The notes under the pieces are model-generated. The model saw only the letters and a list, made by a program, of their open reading frames with translations, made no database searches and was not told the origin of the DNA. A stretch of 64,000 nt of DNA from Streptomyces davaonensis JCM 4913. Its GTDB lineage: Bacteria; Actinomycetota; Actinomycetes; Streptomycetales; Streptomycetaceae. The stretch covers positions 5,986,053 to 6,050,052 of the forward strand of contig NC_020504.1 of NCBI RefSeq assembly GCF_000349325.1. Direction: 5' to 3'. Position 1 is the first letter of the stretch; the number at the start of each line of letters is the position of its first letter. The translations under genes and the position numbers were made by a program. Positions 9,135 through 17,973 of the stretch are shown in pieces.

Positions 9135-10562
9135 ATGACCTCCGCTCAGGTCGACACGGAGAAGGCCCCGGAAGAAGAGGGCTACGAGCGCGGCCTCGGC
9201 AGCCGCCAGGTCCAGATGATCGCCATCGGCGGCGCCATCGGCGTCGGCCTCTTCCTGGGGGCCGGGGCGAACATCGCCAAGGCCGGTCCCAGCCTCATCC
9301 TCATGTACGCCCTCGCGGGCGTCATCATCTTCTTCATCATGCGAGCGCTCGGCGAGCTGCTCCTGTACCGCCCGGTCTCGGGCTCCTTCGCGGAGTACTC
9401 CCGCGAGTTCCTCGGCCCGTTCTTCGGCTACTTCACCGGCTGGACGTACTGGCTGATGTGGGTCGTCACCGGTATGGCCGAACTGACGGCCGCCGCGATC
9501 TACGTCAACTATTGGTTCCCTCAAGTCCCGCAATGGGTCACGGCCCTGGTCTTCCTGGTGGTGCTGTTCGCGGCCAACCTGATCTCGGTGAAGCTGTTCG
9601 GCGAGATCGAGTTCTGGTTCTCGATGGTCAAGGTGACCGCGCTGATCGGCATGATCGTGATCGGCCTCGGCGTCCTCACCTTCGGCTTCAGCAACGCCGG
9701 TGACACCGCCGCGGTCTCCAACCTGTGGGAGTTCGACGGCTTCTTCCCCAAGGGCATCGGCTCCTCCCTGATGACCCTCCAGGGCGTGATGTTCGCCTAC
9801 CTCGCCGTCGAGCTGGTCGGCGTCACCGCGGGCGAGTCGGAGAACCCCGAGAAGACCCTCCCCAAGGCGATCAACACGCTGCCCTGGCGCATCGCACTCT
9901 TCTACGTCGGTGCCCTCACCGTCATCCTGTGCGTGGTCAAGTGGACCGAGTTCGCGGAGGGCGTCAGCCCCTTCGTGAAGGCCTTCGCGGTCATCGGCAT
10001 CCCGGCCGGCGCCGGCATCGTCAACTTCGTGGTGCTCACCGCCGCCCTGTCCTCCTGCAACTCGGGCATGTACTCCACCGGCCGCATGCTGCGCACCTTG
10101 GCCGACAACGGCGAGGCCCCGCGCGTCTTCAGCAAGCTGTCCTCCACCAAGACGCCCGCGCTCGGCATCACCATCTCGGTCGTCTTCATGGGCATCGGTG
10201 TGGTCCTGAACTACATCGTCCCGGAGAAGGCCTTCGGCTACGTCGTCTCCGTCGCCACCGCGGCCGGCATCTGGACCTGGCTCATGATCCTCGTCAGCCA
10301 CGTCCTGTACCGCCGCGCGGTCGACGCGGGCCGCCTGCCGGCCTCGTCCTTCCCGGCCCCGGGCGGCGCGAAGTGCAGCTGGGTCGCCATCGTCTTCCTG
10401 CTCTTCGTCACCGGCCTCATCGCCTACGACGCCGACTCCCGCGTCTGCCTGTACGTGATGGCGGGCTGGGCCGCGGCGCTCGGCGTCGGCTGGCTTGTGC
10501 TCAAGTCCCGCAGCCCCGAGGTCACGCAGCGCCGTGAGCCGGAGTTCGAGAAGGTCGGCTGA
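9135..10562 (+). CDS. Amino-acid permease (APC superfamily)
   Basis: A 475-residue integral membrane protein with about 12 hydrophobic segments. The frame is open further upstream but ATG 9135 (MTSAQVDTEKAPEEEGYERGL) gives the usual short hydrophilic N-terminus. The hallmark of the amino-acid transporter branch is present: RQVQMIAIGGAIGVGLFLGAG, then FIMRALGELLLYRPVSGSF and the ESENPEKTLPKAI loop. The family imports amino acids such as GABA, proline, asparagine, D-alanine or D-serine by proton symport. The substrate cannot be told from this sequence. It is monocistronic, with a terminator right after it. Confidence 0.9.
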   Translation: MTSAQVDTEKAPEEEGYERGLGSRQVQMIAIGGAIGVGLFLGAGANIAKAGPSLILMYALAGVIIFFIMRALGELLLYRPVSGSFAEYSREFLGPFFGYFTGWTYWLMWVVTGMAELTAAAIYVNYWFPQVPQWVTALVFLVVLFAANLISVKLFGEIEFWFSMVKVTALIGMIVIGLGVLTFGFSNAGDTAAVSNLWEFDGFFPKGIGSSLMTLQGVMFAYLAVELVGVTAGESENPEKTLPKAINTLPWRIALFYVGALTVILCVVKWTEFAEGVSPFVKAFAVIGIPAGAGIVNFVVLTAALSSCNSGMYSTGRMLRTLADNGEAPRVFSKLSSTKTPALGITISVVFMGIGVVLNYIVPEKAFGYVVSVATAAGIWTWLMILVSHVLYRRAVDAGRLPASSFPAPGGAKCSWVAIVFLLFVTGLIAYDADSRVCLYVMAGWAAALGVGWLVLKSRSPEVTQRREPEFEKVG

Positions 10563-10587
10563 CCCCCATCCCAGCCGTCCGGCATGT

Positions 10588-10624
10588 GGGCCGCCCCGTA
10601 CCACTCCTCGGTACGGGGCGGCCC
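10588..10624. terminator. Strong hairpin terminator after the permease
   Basis: Perfect 15-bp arms GGGCCGCCCCGTACC (10588-10602) and GGTACGGGGCGGCCC (10610-10624), 7-nt loop. It ends 20 bp before the Mec+ start, so that gene needs its own promoter very close to the start codon. Confidence 0.85.
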
Positions 10625-10631
10625 CTCTGCT

Positions 10632-10637
10632 TATCCT
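10632..10637 (+). promoter_or_regulatory. Candidate -10 box of a leaderless mec transcript
   Basis: TATCCT lies 7 nt upstream of ATG 10645, squeezed between that ATG and the upstream terminator. A -10 box at this distance would place transcription start at or next to the A of the start codon. No -35 is apparent. Confidence 0.4.
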
Positions 10638-10644
10638 GGCCAGC

Positions 10645-11067
10645 ATGCTGACCATCACCCAGGCCCTCGTCGACCAGATCGTCGCGCACGCGCGCAAGGA
10701 CCACCCGGACGAGGCGTGCGGCGTCGTCGCGGGGCAGGCCGGTACCGACCGCCCCGAGCGCTTCATCCCCATGCTGAACGCGGCCATGTCGCCCACGTTC
10801 TACGAGTTCGACTCCGGTGATCTGCTCAAGCTGTACCGCGAGCTGGACGACCGGGACGAGGAGCCGGTGGTCATCTACCACTCCCACACGGCGACCGAGG
10901 CCTACCCGTCCCGCACGGACATCTCCTACGCCAACGAACCCGGCGCGCACTACGTCCTCGTCTCCACCGCCGACACCGACGGCCTCGGAGAGTTCCAGTT
11001 CCGCTCGTTCCGGATCCTGGAGGGCGAGGTGACCGAGGAGGAGGTCAAGGTCGTAGAGGCGTACTGA
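10645..11067 (+). CDS. mec: JAMM/Mov34 metalloprotease, CysO-cysteine hydrolase (Mec+)
   Basis: A 140-residue MPN+ domain protein. Zinc and catalytic residues are visible: Glu in DHPDEACGVV near the N-terminus and the JAMM motif HSHTATEAYPSRTD (H-x-H-x10-D) in the middle. In Mycobacterium tuberculosis, Mec+ hydrolyses the CysO-cysteine adduct to release cysteine. The downstream cysO and cysM genes make the same assignment secure. Because CysO here ends in Gly-Gly-Met-Val, this protease may also trim those two residues. ATG 10645 is chosen because upstream in-frame sequence runs through the terminator. Confidence 0.92.
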   Translation: MLTITQALVDQIVAHARKDHPDEACGVVAGQAGTDRPERFIPMLNAAMSPTFYEFDSGDLLKLYRELDDRDEEPVVIYHSHTATEAYPSRTDISYANEPGAHYVLVSTADTDGLGEFQFRSFRILEGEVTEEEVKVVEAY

Positions 11068-11134
11068 TCTCATTGCGTGGATGGTTTATGTCCGGTAGGT
11101 GAGATCACACTCCAGGAGCCGGTCCGGGAATCGA

Positions 11135-11140
11135 TACGAT
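11135..11140 (+). promoter_or_regulatory. Candidate -10 box upstream of the leader peptide
   Basis: TACGAT ends 6 nt before the ATG of the leader peptide at 11147, again consistent with a leaderless transcript that would begin at the peptide itself. No clear -35 is seen. Confidence 0.4.
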
Positions 11141-11146
11141 GAACCC

Positions 11147-11242
11147 ATGGTTCTTCTCGACGTGAGCGACAAGGCGCCGGGCACACTGCTCGTTGCGCGG
11201 CTGCACGTCGACCTGTGCAGGCTGAACAGCGCCATCTGTTGA
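11147..11242 (+). CDS. Cys-containing leader peptide upstream of cysO-cysM
   Basis: A 31-codon ORF encoding MVLLDVSDKAPG..., ending RLHVDLCRLNSAIC followed by TGA. The R-x-HVDL-x-R-x-x-SA-x-C ending is that of the actinobacterial putative leader peptides found before sulfur and cysteine genes. Work in mycobacteria showed that Cys-rich upstream ORFs give cysteine-responsive control. Here one Cys is the last codon before the stop and another is eight codons earlier, so cysteine shortage would stall the ribosome near the end. It sits 94 bp before cysO. A chance ORF is unlikely given the motif. Confidence 0.85.
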   Translation: MVLLDVSDKAPGTLLVARLHVDLCRLNSAIC

Positions 11243-11336
11243 CCGTCCCGCTGTAAGCCGTACGGCCGCGCAGACGCGGCGTGCCGCCGCGCGCCCACCG
11301 AGACCAGACCACTTTTTCCGACAGGAGCCCTTCGCC

Positions 11337-11615
11337 ATGGCCATCGAGGTCCGCATCCCCACCATCCTCCGCACGTACACCGACGGTCAGAAGGCGGTGG
11401 AGGGCTCCGGGGACACCCTCGCCGAGCTGTTCACCGACCTGGAGACCCGGCATGCGGGCATCCAGGCCCGCATCGTGGACGGCGAGCAGCTGCGCCGCTT
11501 CGTCAACGTCTACCTCAACGACGAGGACGTCCGCTTCCTCGACGGCATCAACACCAAGCTCACCGACGGCGACAACGTCACGATCCTGCCGGCCGTGGCC
11601 GGCGGCATGGTCTGA
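11337..11615 (+). CDS. cysO: Sulfur carrier protein CysO (MoaD/ThiS family)
   Basis: A 92-residue ubiquitin-fold carrier. It begins IEVRIPTILRTYTDGQKAV and contains RFVNVYLNDEDVRFLDG and GDNVTILPAVAGG, all close to mycobacterial CysO. The carrier is activated at the C-terminal Gly as a thiocarboxylate that donates sulfur to O-phosphoserine through CysM. Unlike the mature GG form, this one ends Gly-Gly-Met-Val, so two residues must be removed first. It sits 6 bp before cysM and is preceded by the leader peptide. Confidence 0.93.
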   Translation: MAIEVRIPTILRTYTDGQKAVEGSGDTLAELFTDLETRHAGIQARIVDGEQLRRFVNVYLNDEDVRFLDGINTKLTDGDNVTILPAVAGGMV

Positions 11616-12572
<957 letters not shown>

Positions 12573-12600
12573 GCCCCCGGCCGTCACTCTTGAGGGTGGT

Positions 12601-13029
12601 TCACGACGCCAGGTGACGGACCTGGTCCCACAGGACCGGGTCCACCACCCCCACCTTCCGCCGGAAGTCCCACACCGGCACCTCGCGCAGCTCGTCCGTC
12701 TCCAGGAAGCTCGCGCGGCCCTGGGCATCGCTCACCGCACCCGGGGGAAGCGGAATCACCCCGGAACGCTCGTCGTGGTAGCGGCTGGTGATCTTCGCGA
12801 CGCGCACCCGCTTGCCGTGCACCGCCAGCACCAGACACGGCCGGTCCTTCGCGCCGGGCCGGTCCTCGAACGGCACGCTCGCCCACCAGATCTCCGTGGG
12901 CCGCGGCCGCACCCCCGTCCGCCGCCGCCCCGGCCGCCCGGCGGGCCTGCGCCCCCACCCGTCCACCAGCGCGGCGACCAGCGCGAGCAGCACCACCGCC
13001 GCGAGCGCGAGCCACCAGGACGTGTCCAT
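12601..13029 (-). CDS. Membrane-tethered PemK/MazF-like protein
   Basis: A 142-residue protein. Residues 4-22 (SWWLALAAVVLLALVAALV) form a single membrane anchor, followed by a basic linker (GRRPAGRPGRRRTGV). The remainder resembles the PemK/MazF fold: EIWWASVPFEDRPGAKDRPCLVL, then VRVAKITSRYH and the closing VWDFRRKVGVVDP. MazF/PemK proteins are usually soluble mRNA interferases paired with an antitoxin; none is adjacent here and the anchor is unusual. It is convergent with cysM, 28 bp away. Nuclease activity is not certain. Confidence 0.75.
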   Translation of the reverse strand: MDTSWWLALAAVVLLALVAALVDGWGRRPAGRPGRRRTGVRPRPTEIWWASVPFEDRPGAKDRPCLVLAVHGKRVRVAKITSRYHDERSGVIPLPPGAVSDAQGRASFLETDELREVPVWDFRRKVGVVDPVLWDQVRHLAS

Positions 13030-13241
13030 AGGACGACGTTACCGGCGCGCGCCACCCCGCGCGCGCCCTTCTCGCGCCTCACCTGCCGCGGTGCCAGCCG
13101 AACCGGTGACAGCACAGGTGAGTTCGCCCACAACAGCCCTTGGCGGAGGAGCGACAGGACGTTTTGCGCCTTACGCTCGACGAACCGCACGACCCCCGTC
13201 GCCCCCTATCCGGATTTCCCGCCAGCGGAGGTTTCTGCTTC

Positions 13242-13994
13242 ATGAAGCTCACCGTCGTCGGCTGCTCGGGGTCGTTCCCGTCCGCGGAATCGGCCTGCTC
13301 GAGCTACCTCGTCGAGGCCGACGGCTTCCGGCTGCTCCTCGACCTGGGCAACGGCGCCCTTGGCGAGCTTCAGCGCCACTGCGGTCTCTACGACCTCGAC
13401 GCGATCTTCCTGAGCCATCTGCACGCCGACCACTGCATCGACATGTGCGCCTACTTCGTCGCGCGTTACTACCGGCACGACGGCGGCCGCTGCGACCCGA
13501 TCCCGGTCTACGGACCCGAGGGCACGGAGCACCGCCTGACCACCGCCTACGCCGACACCCCCTCTGCCTCCTCGATGAGCGAGGTCTTCGACTTCCACAC
13601 GGTCAAGCCGTCCACCTTCGAGGTCGGCCCGTTCACCGTGCACACCGAGCGCGTGGCGCATCCGGTGGAGGCGTACGGCATCCGCGTCGAGCACGCCGGG
13701 AAGTCCCTGACGTACTCCGGCGACACGGGTGTGACCCCGGTGCTCGACGAACTCGCCCGGGACACGGACCTGTTCCTGTGCGAGGCGGCCTTCACGCACG
13801 GCAAGGAGAACATCCCCGACCTGCACCTCAACGGCCGCGAAGCAGGCGAGACGGCAACCCGCGCGGGCGCCCGCCGCCTGGTCCTGACCCACATCCCCCC
13901 GTGGACCGACCCCCAGACCAACCTCGCCGACGCGCGAGCGGTCTACGACGGTCCGGTGACACTGGCGGCGCCGAGGCAGACGTACGAGATCTAG
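13242..13994 (+). CDS. MBL-fold metallo-hydrolase
   Basis: A 250-residue protein started at ATG 13242 behind AGCGGAGG. The metallo-beta-lactamase metal motif is SHLHADHCID (HxHxDH) near residue 60; further ligands are His in ERVAHPVEAYG, Asp in TYSGDTG and His in LTHIPPW. Organisation resembles RNase Z/ElaC-like and related hydrolases, but the flexible arm of RNase Z is not evident, so substrate is open. Monocistronic, with a strong terminator behind it. Confidence 0.85.
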   Translation: MKLTVVGCSGSFPSAESACSSYLVEADGFRLLLDLGNGALGELQRHCGLYDLDAIFLSHLHADHCIDMCAYFVARYYRHDGGRCDPIPVYGPEGTEHRLTTAYADTPSASSMSEVFDFHTVKPSTFEVGPFTVHTERVAHPVEAYGIRVEHAGKSLTYSGDTGVTPVLDELARDTDLFLCEAAFTHGKENIPDLHLNGREAGETATRAGARRLVLTHIPPWTDPQTNLADARAVYDGPVTLAAPRQTYEI

Positions 13995-14006
13995 CCGGTA
14001 CGCAGT

Positions 14007-14043
14007 CGAAGGCCCCGGTACCTGTTCGGTACCGGGGCCTTCG
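14007..14043. terminator. Strong bidirectional terminator
   Basis: Perfect 16-bp arms CGAAGGCCCCGGTACC (14007-14022) and GGTACCGGGGCCTTCG (14028-14043) with a TGTTC loop, between the convergent MBL and nagE2 genes. Confidence 0.9.
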
Positions 14044-14057
14044 TCATCGTGCGGGGC

Positions 14058-15305
14058 TCACGCCTTCGTGAGGTCCTCGACCTCCTCCTCGGGCTCGCGG
14101 CCCGGGGTGGGGAGATTGAACTTGGCGATCGCGAAGCGGAAGACGAAGTAGTAGACCGCCCCGAAGACCAGGCCGATCGGGATGATCAGCCATGGCTTGG
14201 TGGACAGCGACCAGTTGAGCCCGTAGTCGATGGCGCCCGCGGAGAACGTGAAGCCCGCGTGGACGCCCAGCGCCCAGGTGATCGCCATGGACAGGGCCGT
14301 GAGCACCGCGTGGATCGCGTACAGCAGCGGCGCGATGAACATGAACGAGAACTCGATCGGCTCGGTCACACCGGTCACGAAGGAGGTCAGCGCGAGCGAG
14401 ATCATCATGCCCATCACGGCCTTGCGGCGCTCGGGACGGGCGGCGTGCGCCATGGCGATCGCGGCGGCCGGCAGACCGAACATCATGATCGGGAAGAAGC
14501 CCGACATGAACTGACCGGCGTCCGGGTCACCGGCGAAGAAGCGATTCAGGTCACCGTGCACCACATCGCCCGCGGCGTTGGTGAAGTCGCCGATCTGGAA
14601 CCAGGAGACGGTGTTCACGAACTGGTGCATGCCGATGGGGATCAGCGCGCGGTTGATCAGACCGAACAGACCGGCACCCGCGGCGCCCAGACCGGTGATC
14701 CACTCACCGGCGTCGGAGATGACCTCGCCGATCGGCTCCCAGACCAGGCCGAAGAAGACACCCATGGCGGTGCCGACGAAGGCCATGATGATCGGGACCA
14801 GTCGGCGGCCGTTGAAGAAGCCCAGCCAGTCCACCAGCTGCTTGCGGTGGTAGCGCTGCCACAGCACCGCGGAGAGCAGACCCATGAGGATGCCGCCGAG
14901 GACACCGGGGTTGTTGTAGGTCGCGGCTATGTCGGCGCCCGCCTGGACCTTGGCCTCGGTGACCGGGAACGCCTTCAGGACGTTGCTGTAGACCAGGAAG
15001 CCGACCAGCGCGGCCAGCGCGGTCGAGCCGTCGGCCTTCTTCGCGAAGCCGATCGCGACACCGATGCAGAACAGCATCGGCAGGTTGTCGAAGATCGCGC
15101 CACCGGCCGTGGCGAAGACCGCCGTGACCTTGTCGGGCAGGTTCAGCTTCTCCTGAACGTCCGCCTGGCCCAGCCGCAGCAGGATGCCCGCCGCCGGCAG
15201 TACGGCGATCGGGAGCTGGAGGCTGCGGCCGACCTTCTGAAGACCCTGGAACAGGCCGGATCCCCACTTCTTCGTGGGGGCCGCCGATGCGGTGGCGGTG
15301 CTCAT
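14058..15305 (-). CDS. nagE2: PTS N-acetylglucosamine transporter subunit IIC (NagE2-like)
   Basis: A 415-residue membrane permease of the glucose/GlcNAc PTS family, IIC domain only. Features: LQKVGRSLQLPIAVLPAAGI at the N-terminus, the conserved NGRRLVPI loop, GMHQFVN, FFAGDPDAGQFMSGFFPIMM, and GVTEPIEFSFMFIAPLLY, which holds the TEP substrate motif. The phosphate would come from the free EIIB encoded at 16911. In Streptomyces coelicolor NagE2 is the GlcNAc permease and is controlled by DasR; a double DasR-like site lies just upstream here. Confidence 0.92.
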   Translation of the reverse strand: MSTATASAAPTKKWGSGLFQGLQKVGRSLQLPIAVLPAAGILLRLGQADVQEKLNLPDKVTAVFATAGGAIFDNLPMLFCIGVAIGFAKKADGSTALAALVGFLVYSNVLKAFPVTEAKVQAGADIAATYNNPGVLGGILMGLLSAVLWQRYHRKQLVDWLGFFNGRRLVPIIMAFVGTAMGVFFGLVWEPIGEVISDAGEWITGLGAAGAGLFGLINRALIPIGMHQFVNTVSWFQIGDFTNAAGDVVHGDLNRFFAGDPDAGQFMSGFFPIMMFGLPAAAIAMAHAARPERRKAVMGMMISLALTSFVTGVTEPIEFSFMFIAPLLYAIHAVLTALSMAITWALGVHAGFTFSAGAIDYGLNWSLSTKPWLIIPIGLVFGAVYYFVFRFAIAKFNLPTPGREPEEEVEDLTKA

Positions 15306-15323
15306 AGACTTCCTCCATCGGGT

Positions 15324-15356
15324 GGTGGTCTACACCACTCAGTGGTGTAGACCTGT
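15324..15356. promoter_or_regulatory. Double DasR-responsive element (dre) upstream of nagE2
   Basis: Two dre-like 16-mers are fused. GGTGGTCTACACCACT (15324-15339) and AGTGGTGTAGACCTGT (15341-15356) each resemble the DasR consensus AGTGGTCTAGACCACT. Together, GGTCTACACCACT (15327-15339) and AGTGGTGTAGACC (15341-15353) form a perfect palindrome with one central base. It lies 19 bp upstream of the nagE2 start codon, where bound DasR would block transcription or its initiation. GlcN-6-phosphate is the known effector releasing DasR. Confidence 0.85.
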
Positions 15357-15440
15357 TGTAGCACGATGAAGGGCGCATAAGGAACCCGCGATTCCGTCGT
15401 CGGAACCGCGGGTTGCGCAACCGTTATTCGGGACTGAACG

Positions 15441-16733
15441 TCAGACCTTGGTGACGTCCTCCACCTGGTCCTCCGGCTCCCTGCCCGGCGTCTTCAGATC
15501 GAACTTGAGGATCGCGAAGCGGAAGATGACGTAATACACGACTGCGAACGCGAGGCCGATCGGAATGATCGCCCACGGCTTCGTCGCCAGGTTCCAGTTG
15601 ATGATGTAGTCGATGAGACCGGCGGAGAAGCTGAAGCCGTCGTGCACCCCGAGCCCCCACGTCACCGCCATCGACACACCCGTCAGCACCGCGTGCACCG
15701 CGTACAGCAGCGGCGCGATGAACAGGAACGAGTACTCGATCGGCTCGGTGATGCCGGTGACGAACGACGTCAGCGCGACCGAGAGCATCAGACCCCCGAC
15801 CTCCTTGCGGCGATTCGGCTTCGCGCAGTGCGTGATCGCCAGCGCCGCCGCCGGCAGCGCGAACATCATGATCGGGAAGAACCCCGACAGGAACTGCCCC
15901 GCGTCCGGATCGCCCGCCAGGAACATGTTGATGTCGCCGTGCACCTCCGTGCCGTCCGGCTTGGTGTACGTGCCGAACTGGAACCAGATGGGCACGTTCA
16001 GGAACTGATGCAGTCCGATCACCAGCAACGCCCGGTTCGCGACACCGAAGATGCCCGCACCCCACGAGCCCGCGTCGCTCAGCCAGTCGCTGAAGTTCTC
16101 CAGCGCGTCACCGATCGGCGGCCACACCCACAGACACAGCGCCGCGAACGCGATCGCGACGAACGACATGATGATCGGCACCAGTCGGCGGCCGTTGAAG
16201 AAGCCCAGCCAGTCCACCAGCTTGGTGCGGTGGTAGCGGGCCCAGAAGAAGGCCGTCAGCAGGCCGATGACGATGCCGCCGAAGACCCCGGGGTTCTGGT
16301 AGGTGAACGCCTCCACCGCCCCGTCGGCGGTCCCCTGGCAGCCGATGTTCGTGACGGCCTTCGTGCCGTCCGGGCAGTCCTCGGGGAACTGGCGCAGCAC
16401 CTGGTAGTAGACGAGGAAGCCCGCCACCGCCGCGAGCGCGGTCGAGCCGTCCGCCTTCTTCGCCATGCCGATCGCGACACCGACACAGAACAGCAGCGGC
16501 AGCCCCAGCGACCCGTCCAGCAGCGCGCCGCCCGCACCCGCCATGACCTTGGAGACGTCCGTCCACCCCAGCCCGTCGTCGCCGAACACGTCCGGCTGGC
16601 CAAGGCGGTTGAGGATGCCCGCAGCCGGAAGTACGGCGATCGGGAGCTGAAGGCTGCGGCCCATTTTCTGAAGGCCCTGGAACAACTTGTTCCAGCGCAC
16701 CCGCGCAGGGCTCAGCGCCTCGTCGGAACTCAT
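15441..16733 (-). CDS. nagE1: PTS N-acetylglucosamine transporter subunit IIC (NagE1-like)
   Basis: A 430-residue IIC protein, paralogue of the next gene downstream, with the same landmarks: LQKMGRSLQLPIAVLPAAGI, NGRRLVPI, GLHQFLN, FLAGDPDAGQFLSGFFPIMM and GITEPIEYSFLFIAPLLY. It carries an insertion with two cysteines (about residues 115-135) absent from the neighbour. 135 bp separate its stop from the nagE2 start, so each gene has its own control region. It is divergent from the EIIB gene and shares a dre-containing region with it. Confidence 0.92.
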   Translation of the reverse strand: MSSDEALSPARVRWNKLFQGLQKMGRSLQLPIAVLPAAGILNRLGQPDVFGDDGLGWTDVSKVMAGAGGALLDGSLGLPLLFCVGVAIGMAKKADGSTALAAVAGFLVYYQVLRQFPEDCPDGTKAVTNIGCQGTADGAVEAFTYQNPGVFGGIVIGLLTAFFWARYHRTKLVDWLGFFNGRRLVPIIMSFVAIAFAALCLWVWPPIGDALENFSDWLSDAGSWGAGIFGVANRALLVIGLHQFLNVPIWFQFGTYTKPDGTEVHGDINMFLAGDPDAGQFLSGFFPIMMFALPAAALAITHCAKPNRRKEVGGLMLSVALTSFVTGITEPIEYSFLFIAPLLYAVHAVLTGVSMAVTWGLGVHDGFSFSAGLIDYIINWNLATKPWAIIPIGLAFAVVYYVIFRFAILKFDLKTPGREPEDQVEDVTKV

Positions 16734-16775
16734 CCGGACCCCTTAGCTGGAAGCGGGTTTGGCGACCGCCCGTCA

Positions 16776-16791
16776 GGTGGTGTAGACCAGT
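16776..16791. promoter_or_regulatory. DasR-responsive element between nagE1 and the EIIB gene
   Basis: GGTGGTGTAGACCAGT (16776-16791) differs from the dre consensus AGTGGTCTAGACCACT at the first base, the centre and one flank position. It lies 43 bp before nagE1 and 119 bp before the divergent EIIB start, so one DasR site could control both. Confidence 0.8.
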
Positions 16792-16910
16792 TGACGGGGC
16801 GGTTCCGCTGTCATGATCGCCATCATTCGGCACGTACGGCATGACCGCTCGCGAAGATGGGCCAACTGTGGGTTACTGCGACAAAGCGGTTCGGATCAGG
16901 GAGAAACGAC

Positions 16911-17144
16911 ATGGCCAGCAAGGCTGAGAAGATCGTTGCCGGTCTCGGCGGCATCGAGAACATCGAAGAGGTCGAGGGCTGCATCACCCGCCTGCGCACC
17001 GAGGTCAGCGACGCCTCCCTCGTCGACGAGGCGGCCCTGAAGGCGGCCGGCGCCCACGGAGTCGTCAAGATGGGCACGGCGATCCAGGTCGTCATCGGCA
17101 CCGACGCCGACCCGATCGCGGCGGAGATCGAAGACATGATGTGA
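16911..17144 (+). CDS. nagF: PTS GlcNAc-specific subunit IIB (NagF)
   Basis: A 77-residue free-standing EIIB domain. The phosphorylated cysteine is Cys24 in [10 protein letters not shown], the motif of the glucose/GlcNAc EIIB family; the following [17 protein letters not shown] completes the domain. ATG 16911 follows CAGGGAGA at 16897-16904; the frame is open 18 codons further but with no ribosome binding site. It passes phosphate from EIIA (Crr, not in this window) to the sugar taken in by NagE1 or NagE2. Confidence 0.92.
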   Translation: MASKAEKIVAGLGGIENIEEVEGCITRLRTEVSDASLVDEAALKAAGAHGVVKMGTAIQVVIGTDADPIAAEIEDMM

Positions 17145-17164
17145 GCCGCACCCGCTCACTCGTG

Positions 17165-17194
17165 AGGGGCTCTTCCCACCGGGGAGGAGCCCCT
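17165..17194 (+). terminator. Hairpin terminator after nagF
   Basis: AGGGGCTCTTCCC (17165-17177) pairs with GGGAGGAGCCCCT (17182-17194), 13 pairs including one G-U, 4-nt loop. It separates nagF from rph. Confidence 0.75.
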
Positions 17195-17208
17195 TCCGCA
17201 TGTCCGGC

Positions 17209-17214
17209 TAGGCT
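17209..17214 (+). promoter_or_regulatory. Candidate -10 box of leaderless rph
   Basis: TAGGCT is 7 nt from ATG 17222, and rph has no Shine-Dalgarno sequence. The same arrangement is seen before the GroES-like and DUF1707 genes in this window. Confidence 0.5.
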
Positions 17215-17221
17215 CATCGCC

Positions 17222-17959
17222 ATGTCACGCATCGACGGCCGCACCCCCCAACAGCTCCGCCCCGTCACCATCGAACGCGGCTGGAGCAAGCACGCAGAGG
17301 GCTCCGTCCTCGTCTCCTTCGGCGACACCAGGGTCTTCTGCACCGCCTCCGTCACCGAAGGCGTCCCCCGCTGGCGCAAGGGCAGCGGCGAAGGCTGGGT
17401 CACCGCGGAGTACTCCATGCTCCCCCGCGCCACCAACACCCGCGGCGACCGCGAGTCCGTCAAGGGCAAGATCGGCGGCCGTACGCACGAGATCAGCCGA
17501 CTCATCGGCCGCTCCCTGCGCGCGGTCATCGACTACAAGGCACTCGGCGAGAACACCATCGTCCTCGACTGCGACGTCCTCCAGGCCGACGGCGGCACCC
17601 GCACCGCGGCCATCACCGGCGCCTACGTCGCCCTCGCCGACGCCATCTCCTGGGCCCAGGGCAAGAAGCTGATCAAGGCAGGCCGTCAGCCCCTGACCGG
17701 AACCGTGTCCGCCGTCTCGGTCGGCATCGTCGGCGGAGTCCCCCTCCTGGACCTCTGCTACGAGGAGGACGTCCGCGCCGAGACCGACATGAACGTCGTC
17801 TGCACCGGCGACGGACGCTTCGTCGAGGTCCAGGGCACCGCAGAGGCGGAACCCTTCGCCCGGGACGAACTGAACTCCCTGCTGGACCTGGCGGTTTCGG
17901 GCTGCACGGAACTCGCTGTCTTGCAGCGCACCGCACTTGATACCGTCCTCCAAAAGTAA
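17222..17959 (+). CDS. rph: Ribonuclease PH
   Basis: A 245-residue phosphorolytic 3'-5' exoribonuclease acting on tRNA 3' ends. Family motifs: [82 protein letters not shown] and EVQGTAE. Length is typical. ATG 17222 is chosen by alignment to the usual N-terminus. It is followed by a GC-rich hairpin. Confidence 0.96.
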   Translation: MSRIDGRTPQQLRPVTIERGWSKHAEGSVLVSFGDTRVFCTASVTEGVPRWRKGSGEGWVTAEYSMLPRATNTRGDRESVKGKIGGRTHEISRLIGRSLRAVIDYKALGENTIVLDCDVLQADGGTRTAAITGAYVALADAISWAQGKKLIKAGRQPLTGTVSAVSVGIVGGVPLLDLCYEEDVRAETDMNVVCTGDGRFVEVQGTAEAEPFARDELNSLLDLAVSGCTELAVLQRTALDTVLQK

Positions 17960-17973
17960 AGGGCGTACCAAGA

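Noticed and set aside
9042..10796. 584-codon minus-strand frame over the amino-acid permease
   Set aside because: Antisense of a clear APC permease; Asp/Gly/Glu-rich mirror composition.
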